64,000 nt of DNA from Mycosarcoma maydis (lineage: Eukaryota > Basidiomycota > Ustilaginomycetes > Ustilaginales). A program made the position numbers and the translations under genes. Under the pieces are notes generated by a model. That model had not been told where the DNA came from. It did not search any database and saw nothing but the letters and a program-made list of their open reading frames with translations. This document shows, one piece after another, positions 49,101 through 56,600 of the stretch; position 1 is the stretch's first letter, and the number at the start of each line of letters is the position of its first letter. Location: NCBI RefSeq assembly GCF_000328475.2, contig NC_026479.1:1240001-1304000 (forward strand), given 5' to 3'.

Positions 49101-51333
49101 CCAACTCGTACGGACCGAGCGATTTTGGTGTGGAGTCTGCAAACACCCTGTCGGGTGCCTTGGGCAGGACGCCAGCCTCGCCAGTGGTATTGGTTGGGAC
49201 GAAAGGCACTGCAGAGTCGCGTGGAAGTTGACTGCCAATGCCAGTAGGAGCAGGGGCGTTAGGATACGGAGATGGAGAGCGTGATGGTGTTGGAGGTTCG
49301 ACGTGGACCTCGGTAGCCGCGGGCAAGACGGAGCGCGACATGGGATCCGTGCACACCGCTAGTCTGGAAAGGGTGTTCGACGAATTCATGCAACTCAGAG
49401 CAGGGGTGACAGGGACGGTCAGATGCGCTCCTGCGCTCGTCGAGGCGTTCGAAGTAATTGGCTCGGCGGCTTGTGCAGGCTGTTCGATCGAGTGCAATTC
49501 ATTCGACAGCTGCGGCCCAATCTTGGGAACGGTCGTCGAGGGCGAAAGCAGCATAGGCGATGCTACACATTCGGTATCAGTGATGTTGGCGGGGCTCGAG
49601 CGGCCGGAAGCTGATGACTTCTTGACGAGGTCAACGCGGTTGAGGTTGAGCCTAGGCACAAGACGTTTGCGTTTCTCGGCGCTGGTGGAGGGCTCCGAGG
49701 GCAAAATCGCCGGAGCATCTAAGAATGAGCCAAAGCCTTCAAAAGTGCTCTGATTTGGCGTGCCCGGCAGACTAATGCTCGTAGGAATGCCGATAGGACT
49801 TGCGGCGCGAGAGAGTTCCGGCGTCACAGCTGCCGAAAAGGATTGGGGAGGCACATTTTGTAGATTGTCGGTCAGAGCCAAGGATTCGCGAGAGTGTGCG
49901 AAATCTTTTCTGGAGGCGGACTGCGATAATGCCCGAGCGAGACGAGCACCGCTGATGAACGACTTTTCCTTGTCCTTTTTGGCATGATGGTTGCGAACGA
50001 GCCAGTCCTCGCAGAGGTCGCTCCACCCTTTTCCGCCAATGTTCCATGGGACAAGCTTGTCATCCTGGTGGAGGTCAACTGTGCTACCTCCAAAGCCAGG
50101 CATGGAGCTGCCGCCGATCATGGGCGAGGCAAGCGGCTGGCCGGGAAGCGCCGAGGAGAGGGGGCCAGAAAAGAAGGGAAAGCTGTTATCATCCGATGGC
50201 AGTTGAGGAGCGTCTCTGATCTGAGGTGAAGAGGGAGCCTCATCGTTGCTCGAATGAAGCGGCTTGGACGCGTCGGCAGGATTGGGTAGGGTGTCACTAT
50301 CGCCAGACCTCTGCTTTTCCTTGGATTTGAATGGCTTGGACTTTTCTTTGGCAGCGCGCTTCTTCTGTTTGCCAAAGTCGCCGAGCTCACCAGCCATGCC
50401 GACGCTGGTTGCTAGGCGTTTTCCATCTCCCCACGGACACTCTTGACCTGCTATGACTAAGAGATGGTAAGGGTGCGAGTCGTCGTGTGGGAGAGGCGGA
50501 ATACGATCCGCTCTAGGCACGTGCTCCTGACCTACGACATATTGACCTCGGTATTGACTGCGCTGGGAGTGTGATGAAACTTGCTCATCATCGGCGCTGT
50601 CGTGGCTTACGTCCCAGTCAGAGTCAGGTGCTATGTACTGGCCGGCTTTGCCTAACAAGACTTCAAGGTCGCCTTTGGGGACGCTGTCGTGCATATTCCA
50701 GGTGATGATGCGGACCTTGATGGATGGACGCTGACGCGGTTGATGATCATGAGCCTGTAGCGTTTTGCTGTGCTCAACACCCACGTTGTACCCTGACGGA
50801 AGTTGAGAGCGATCGAGACTGGATGTTCTGGAAGGGCCTGCAGAATTTGAGTCAGAGAGTCGAGCCGAGGCTATGACTTTGTCGAGTTCGGGCGCAGTCA
50901 CGGAGCGAGGTAAAGCTGCTAGCCTGGATGAAGGCGGCAAGGCCGAGTGAGACACGTTGTTGGACATGGATGATGTGACTGACTTTGATAGAACATTGAG
51001 GGCGCCTCTGGGTGAGCTAGCCTTGGCGGTCGAGGCGACAAGCTTAGATGATGGAGCGGTACGACCATCGCTCTCTATTGAAGTGGAGCTCGAAAGCGGC
51101 TCTGCGTCTGTTAGATGCTGGCTGGGGGTATCAGAAGTGGGAGACAGGGCAGGACTCGAGCCCGAGTGCGAATGGGAGTGTTGTAGCAGAGCATGCAAGC
51201 GTGCACGTAGAGGTGGTTGATGGGGTTGGTGCAGAGATGAGGGCGCATCAGCGCTGATAGCAATAGAAGAAGAGGATGGGAGAGGACTGACCATGCTGGG
51301 CGGTAAAGCGGGCTGGGGAGGGATGGGGGCCAT
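46105..51333 (-). CDS. Large inositol polyphosphate 5-phosphatase
   Basis: The protein is 1742 residues with an ATG at 51333 and no intron. The 5-phosphatase fold of the endonuclease/exonuclease/phosphatase superfamily is present in pieces: IRIITWNMHD near 207-216, the ERMMGCYMAVYVW and GRVGNKGGVGISL segments near 750-790, FVNAHLAAHEDK, the signature FWFGDLNFRID near 855-865, FPPTYKYD near 905, PSWCDRVLFRS near 1306-1316, and SDHRPVIFVGAI near 1728. These supply the expected metal-binding and catalytic residues, so it likely removes the 5-phosphate of PI(4,5)P2 or PI(3,4,5)P3/inositol phosphates. The segments between are long Ser/Pro-rich insertions. No SAC domain is seen, so it is not a synaptojanin-type (INP51-53) enzyme. 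It is divergent from NTE1. Confidence 0.9.
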   Translation of the reverse strand: MAPIPPQPALPPSMVSPLPSSSSIAISADAPSSLHQPHQPPLRARLHALLQHSHSHSGSSPALSPTSDTPSQHLTDAEPLSSSTSIESDGRTAPSSKLVASTAKASSPRGALNVLSKSVTSSMSNNVSHSALPPSSRLAALPRSVTAPELDKVIASARLSDSNSAGPSRTSSLDRSQLPSGYNVGVEHSKTLQAHDHQPRQRPSIKVRIITWNMHDSVPKGDLEVLLGKAGQYIAPDSDWDVSHDSADDEQVSSHSQRSQYRGQYVVGQEHVPRADRIPPLPHDDSHPYHLLVIAGQECPWGDGKRLATSVGMAGELGDFGKQKKRAAKEKSKPFKSKEKQRSGDSDTLPNPADASKPLHSSNDEAPSSPQIRDAPQLPSDDNSFPFFSGPLSSALPGQPLASPMIGGSSMPGFGGSTVDLHQDDKLVPWNIGGKGWSDLCEDWLVRNHHAKKDKEKSFISGARLARALSQSASRKDFAHSRESLALTDNLQNVPPQSFSAAVTPELSRAASPIGIPTSISLPGTPNQSTFEGFGSFLDAPAILPSEPSTSAEKRKRLVPRLNLNRVDLVKKSSASGRSSPANITDTECVASPMLLSPSTTVPKIGPQLSNELHSIEQPAQAAEPITSNASTSAGAHLTVPVTPALSCMNSSNTLSRLAVCTDPMSRSVLPAATEVHVEPPTPSRSPSPYPNAPAPTGIGSQLPRDSAVPFVPTNTTGEAGVLPKAPDRVFADSTPKSLGPYELVIKERMMGCYMAVYVWRGCKDRVRGASRSHVKSGLLAGRVGNKGGVGISLKLGNTRLLFVNAHLAAHEDKVALRLANVAKIKAALKVDSFLPADDPRSRLEDITEQFDHTFWFGDLNFRIDISRQHADWLMMNKKYDQALAFDQLGKVLKEGDAFKGFKEAPIEFPPTYKYDVLKTLKIKRTKTQTLIRSAIDVPGASSSGAATVKSATSETSAIPLGESVIPEESPVCFGAAETQLEEAGDVSVPYATSALDTDECSKLGEARFDAGARAASPNVADESIAASTEAQDPDRSDEDRYSIASSSVFGSMGSSSGFARPYPRQEACLAPAVDPALVRERELELQRQRQLAENTSAAQGPRFFSQGAAIKAKFKIMDMVRSATSTNLKDKLSSAVSSDSHQGGRKKWLNVLTDSPKKSAMPTSASSDNYSIVDSIGSVPSPGTELSMSVPDGDDSYYAGGRRGSLLSSDSRPSSAGHGEIAILRHVLSRDGQVLSSDQENESGASMAVKANPRRSSLQMAKATTLAAAKAHRDAKYPHLTGATAEQIDFLEAQPYDTSAKQRVPSWCDRVLFRSTVPLDDDDEDAADDPHNHRYSAHETRLGSRVGSALSHALITPLRHAAERRHNAHLQRSTSSGLIAAVAGGSSIAFADDQMVPTEAGTKEPAKRKASAPRSEKHDSAARAASQPARWSPKAETRTLAGVERTRPPHLLQRFLHAGRRRHQAKALSPSLAFPDLTHDPQGTIQWVVKNNSSVDLMCTSTSLGLESGAGLGFAGLDGMRAAVSTVDLPSQVEERHSRFDGIARLVAPTLGATCEVQPRVVIPQRQSSTSKTTSPVLMSSGWSTSACSTKATGSRAALAPVEVPGPRVRSACASAASEKPVLPPAPTRSGPPLARASRTLSSSSADKGGWIDSLSSHLPAFFAPAFSALRSHRYASQSIDATELHENSDHDALQTEPPLLGPKKGHIECLLYKSLDDREMRILQGRSDHRPVIFVGAIGI

Positions 51334-52231
51334 GTCAGACTAGCGTGCTCATGCTGCAGCTTGCCGTCAAAAGGACGATCATGGAACTTCGCTACAGGCG
51401 AGGGATGATCGCGAATCGACGATTGGAAAGCTATGGCGATAGCAGAGCCCTGTGATTGGTGATGCAGAAAGGCTCGAGTGTGTCAGGTTGGTGGTACGAT
51501 GCCGTTGTGACACGTAACAGTTACGAGTAAGCCGGAAGGCACGAGGCGTTGTTGGACAAATCGCGAATCGTGAATCGTGAATTCTTTGGGCAAAGTGAAA
51601 GTGTGAAGGGACAGAAAGCATAACTTAAGTCAAGTAGTTTAGGAGAGAGGTAGCGTGGAGCATGCACGAACACAGTCTCTTCTGTGCGTGTTGCTGCTGT
51701 GCATCTTGTCAAAATTCAGTGTGAACCAATCAATCAGAATTATGAATCACGAATTACGACTCACGACTCTCGACTCTGTGACTGTCACGCCAGAAACCTA
51801 TTTATCAAAAAAAAAAACAAAAAAAAATTGGTGATTCGTCGTGAGCGAGTCTGCAGTCACTGATCACCGCTCGCCGACTGGCTGATGGTGGGGCTTGCGA
51901 AGACGAACGGTTCAGATTCTGGACTGAACAGCTGTCTGCTTCAAGGATGTCTGCTCGTCAATGGTCGATTTGAATTTTCAGGGTCTGTAACCAACCGTTG
52001 ATTCACTATTTGTGCGACAAAGCACGAGTTTGAGAAAAGGACAAGTTTGATTTGAGCATTCACGATTGTGAGAGTTTTAGGGGTCACCATCATGGCTGGT
52101 TAGTTGATGACAACCTCAGGCCCTGATGAGGATCTTGCATCTCGTGTCTCGCTCCGGTTTTTTTTTCTCTATGCGTCGGTGTTTATAATTTTGCACCCCA
52201 CAAAGCCTGTGACGCTTGGAGATGCTGCGTC

Positions 52232-52355
52232 ATTCACGATTCACGATTCACGATTCACGATTCACGATTCACGATTCACGATTCACGATTCACGATTCAC
52301 GATTCATGGTTCGTGGTTCGTGGTTCGTGGTTCGTGGTTCGTGGTTCGTGGTTCG
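52232..52355 (+). repeat. Double heptamer tandem array (ATTCACG)10 then (TGGTTCG)7
   Basis: Ten perfect ATTCACG units (52232-52301) and one variant ATTCATG are followed directly by seven perfect TGGTTCG units (52307-52355). The reverse complement of the first unit is CGTGAAT and the second array, read as CGTGGTT, differs from it at two of seven positions. The two halves can thus fold on each other as an imperfect hairpin. The unit is the same core as the motif dispersed in other spacers. Confidence 0.95.
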
Positions 52356-52608
52356 TGGTTGTTTTCATGTTTGTGTAAAAATCAATGTTGTTGCCTTTGA
52401 GGTCGTAACACATTATTTAGGTCTTTTTTCCCTCGTGCGTGTACACCACGATCCACGCATGACCGACCATAGACAGTCACGAGTTGTGAGTCTGTGAGTC
52501 GTGCGTGAGTGCTGAGTGTGAGTAGACAGACGTACGTTTACTCTGCTTATTCACGATTCGTGTTTTAGATTGCCGACCAAAAACCTCGTCACCCCCGCAT
52601 TTCTACAA

Positions 52609-53060
52609 ATGAAAGTATGTCTCGTTTGCCGTCTTGACTACCACCATTTGCTTTCCACGCTCCTTACTTTCCTTTGGCGGGCTGATGGCAGGTAGTGATA
52701 AGGCAGACCGGGGCAGCTTTTCGCCTTCTCGGCGTCACCAAGGCGGTCCGAAGTATACGTATTTCTGACCTTCCTTTGTTTGATCTGATTGACCCTGAAG
52801 CGTATACGTTTTGCCCTATCTGTGGCACTGCAGTCCGGGAAGAAAAACTGCCAGCAGGGTCATGGTTCGTTGATGGTTGGTTCAGCCCCCCTATAGCGGA
52901 GTTGACACCAGACATGGTCAAGCGCACCGCCTTTTACGGCCGTGCCACAGCATCTAGCATTTCCTCAAGGCATCCACAATCTTTCGATATTAATGAAGCT
53001 GAAATCCGAAGCATCGGTTGTTCCCATTCATCTTTCCTACATTTCAAGGATGCTGAATGA
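52609..53060 (+). pseudogene. Fragment of a GFA-like (glutathione-dependent formaldehyde-activating fold) zinc protein, possibly a relic
   Basis: From 52692 the frame reads RQTGAAFRLLGV, then YTFCPICGTAVREEKLPAGSWFVDGWF, and ends at 53060. This resembles the second half of the GFA/CENP-V fold, where a Cys-x-x-Cys-rich start leads to TGAAF and later to a CPxCGT zinc knuckle. The first half with the other cysteine ligands is not found upstream. An ATGAAA at 52609 followed by GTATGT (donor) and an acceptor GGCAG ending at 52691 would give an in-frame two-exon gene of about 125 residues, but still without the N-terminal ligands. Either a decayed copy or a divergent small gene; no expression evidence. 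Confidence 0.35.
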
Positions 53061-53670
53061 AAGCTTGTTGAGAAGAGAAAAGGGTGCTCTGTGTAGTTAA
53101 CGTAGTTATGCGAAACTATGCACAGCGACGACATTCACAGATGCACGAATGCAATTCTGATTGTTGAGCAAACCTCGTGCCTGTTCGTGGTTGGATCTCG
53201 ATTCCGAACGTTCTGGAAGGCGAAAGCGCTCTGCTGCCACACTCATCACAGATTTGTGGACAGGGGCTATCCAATCGTGAATCGTGAATCGTTAATCGTG
53301 AATTTTATTTCCCTTGTTAACTTAACTACTCACGACTGTATTTCATAAGATGCCATATTCGTGATTCGTGATTCTGTTCCGTTCACCGTTTGGTGTCGGC
53401 AAAGAAAACTTGTACGACCACGAAGCGCTCGAACCAATCGTGAATGTGCACGAATCGTGAATCTTGAATCACGAATCCAATCACGATCGTGAATCATCAA
53501 AGATCGAGCTTCACGCTTAGCTTTCAACTCTTTTGTCACTTTCTGGGAGGGTGACGCTAGTCTCAGATCATCGTACAAGCTTGTCAAGCTTGTCCCTGTA
53601 CCACGACCACATCTCCGCTGTCCCCATATCTTCTCGCCAACATCCTGTGTTCTCCTGCTAGCGTGGCCAG

Positions 53671-56600
53671 ATGTCACAGGTCCCTGTGGCCTCACCGGCC
53701 TCCTGGTCGTCAGTCGCTTCAGCCGCCGCAGCCGCCGTATCGGCTGCTACAAGTGCATCGAGCTCGCTGGCTGCTTCTGTTGATGAGCCAGCAGCCACTA
53801 CGGCTACTGCAGCAACCGCTTCTTACGCAGACGAACGAAACCCTCTCATCGCATTGTTCGATGGCCTCCTCCGCGTCGTACTTGCCTCGCTCAACCTCAT
53901 CCGCATCCTGGCCACTTTTTCCACCATTACGGTCCCAAGTCTGGTCTATGCCATTCTTCACTACAGTTTGACGCTCCAACTCAACTTTCCGTCCCTTGCT
54001 CTCCTCTTTCTCACTTCGTTGATATCCGCTTTCATCTGGCTTCGCTACCGTCATCTCAACAAGTATGAGCGCCTCCGCGAGGTTCCTATCACTCGAGACG
54101 AGGGCTTCAACCTCAACCCTGACGTCGCCTCACCCGGCGGAGACAACGACCGCGGCAGCTTTCACAACTACCTGGACGACTTTCTTCAAGCCATCCGCAT
54201 CTTTGGTTTCCTCGAAAAGCCTGTTTTTCACGAACTCGCTCGCCATTTGCAAACGCGTAGGCTCGTTGCTGGTGATAGCCTATCCCTCGACACAGATTTT
54301 TCCTTTTACATTGTCATCGACGGCCATGTTCAGGTTTATGCGCCTCTTCCGTCTGCCACTGCAAGTGCAGTGGGACAGGACTCGGTCGAAGACGAAGATG
54401 ACAGTGGCTACCAGTTGCTCAACGAAGTCGAGAGCGGAGGCACGCTCAGCAGTCTCTTTACCATTCTCAGCCTCTTCACCGAGGATGTCAAGCTTTCGTT
54501 CGATGACCATGATGACCCTCATCTCGCTCCTCCCCATCCTGCCTATCCCGCCATGGATCGTCTCAACAACTCCAGCGCAGCCAACCATCTAGGTCGTGGC
54601 AACAACGCTACTGCCCCTACTTCACCCTATTCCTCGGCCTTCAACCCACCATCTCAAACCGCTGCTCAGCTTCAGCTTAACGCAGCTGCCCTCCGCAATG
54701 TACCCGCTGCCATTTCCACCGAAGGTGCTGTAGAACGCCTCGGAGGTTCCGCCGCTGTCCGCTCCACTTCCAAATCGTCTCACGCCCGAACCGCGTCCTC
54801 TGGCACCGCATCTGCGACGGTTCAGGATGGTGACACGAGTACCATCATGGATCCACTAGAGCAGAACGACGACGGCGTCACCAGTTCTTTATACCATGCA
54901 CCCGATCTTCAAATGCCTCCTGCACAGGCCGCCGCTCCCTTTTCTCACTTCGCGCCATCCTACCACCCTTCGCCCGCAGGTACACCAATTTCGAGCCTGC
55001 CGGGATCCACGCACTCCCCTTATTTTCGCGGCAGAGCGACGTCTATTCACGCTCTGCACGAAGCTGCTGGTGGCCCCAACACACCTGGATCGATCCTCAG
55101 CGCAATGAGTAGCAGCGCACACGGTCATTACCACCCACAGGCCGACTACCTTCCTCGACAAGGTGCAGGTACCGTAGCACGCGCCACTGTCGACACCACC
55201 CTTGCCGTCATCCCTGCCGAAGCCTTCAAGCGTCTTACCAAAAAGTTTCCCAACGCTGCTGCGCACATAGTTCAGGTCATTCTGGCCCGTCTCTCGCGCG
55301 TCACCTTCCACACCGCCCATAAGTACCTCGGTCTTACCAAGGAGGTCATGCGAACTGAAAAGTCAATCAACGATCTCGCCTGCTTCCCGCTTCCCTCTGA
55401 ATTTTACGAGAAGGGCGGCATGGACAAACTCCGCCATCGCTTCCTTCCACAGCCAAATTCGAAACGCGAAACAACGGTTGATGATGACTATTTCCGCGAT
55501 TTCCAGGAATGGACATCGATCAGTCAACGCAGCTCCACGCCTGTGCCAGGATCCAAAGATGACACGAAGGATGCCGCCACCAGCAGTCCGCCCAAGGTCA
55601 GGATTGCCTCAGATTTGCCGTCACTGACGACGAGCTCCAAACAATCCAACCAAAAACCAACATCCTCGCGCATCTCTGCAGCCAGGACGCCATGGGGACA
55701 TCCAGATCCACCTCTCAAAACACCCACGGCTCGCAACATGGTTGGACCAGGCGACTTGCTCAGCATGGCCAGTCTCAGCCAAGATGGCTGGTACACGACC
55801 GGCTTCGACATGCACTCGGCGCAGCCAACACCACGGGCCAAGCCACGCTCTGTCTCCAAGCTCGAGCCTTTTCACGGTCCCTTGCCGCATCCTGTGGATG
55901 ATTCCACTGACGGCACAAGTCCGCTTTCAGGTGCCTCGCCAATTCCAATACGCAAAGGCAGTTCCACCATGTACCATCAAGGCGAAGCCATTGGCACTGA
56001 TCGTCCCTTTGCAAACATTGGCCTGCCTCATTTTGACATAAAAAACGAGGTCATGGACTGCATCGCGAAGAGTATCGGCCTCGCTCAGGCTGCGCACTCA
56101 CCGCTTGCTCCAAGCTACCAGGCTAGCCCTCACATTAATGCGCAGGATTCTCTTCTGCAGCGCTCCGTGTTCAAGTCGGCTTTTGGCTCGCTTAGCATGC
56201 TCGATGCTGCTATGGCGGAAGAAGAGTCGAGCATCACGGGTACCAACAGTTCCATGGCTGGGCACGGCCATTCGGGTTTTCATCCCTCGGATTTCGAGAA
56301 CGAGGTCGAGATCAAGTTCTTCCCTGCCGGAAGTACCCTCGTCAAGGCGGGGGAGAGTCGTGCCGGACTGTTCTATGTCATCGACGGCTTTTTGGACGTT
56401 CTACTGCCTGCCGAGGCCAATGAATTGGAGGAAGAAGATCGTTTGAAGCCCAACATGAATCACAAATCGGCGAAGACTGATGCTAGCAGTGGCTCTTCAA
56501 GACAAAACAGACCAGGCTCGCATCGTAAAGATTCGTCATCTGCTTCGCTGCGAGCGGGTCTCCTCGATGAAAGAAATCTGCGTGAAGCTGATGTGTCACT

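Larger units (their letters stand above)
51334..53670. other. Divergent spacer with heptamer array and a gene relic
   Basis: Contains the promoters of the 5-phosphatase (-) and NTE1 (+), the densest set of AATCGTGAAT/CACGATTC motifs in the window (about 51562-51582, 51740-51770, 53274-53304, 53355-53375 and 53438-53500), the double heptamer array at 52232-52355 and the GFA-like fragment at 52609-53060. No intact gene was recognised. Confidence 0.55.

Noticed and set aside
52232..52355. CRISPR-like or telomeric array
   Set aside because: Units are 7 bases with no spacers and the sequence is not TTAGGG; a simple tandem repeat.
52104..52497. Open frames with repeated Phe-Thr-Ile-His-Asp-Ser-Arg units
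   Set aside because: They are translations of the heptamer array (7 bases x 3 gives a 7-residue repeat) and not a protein gene.
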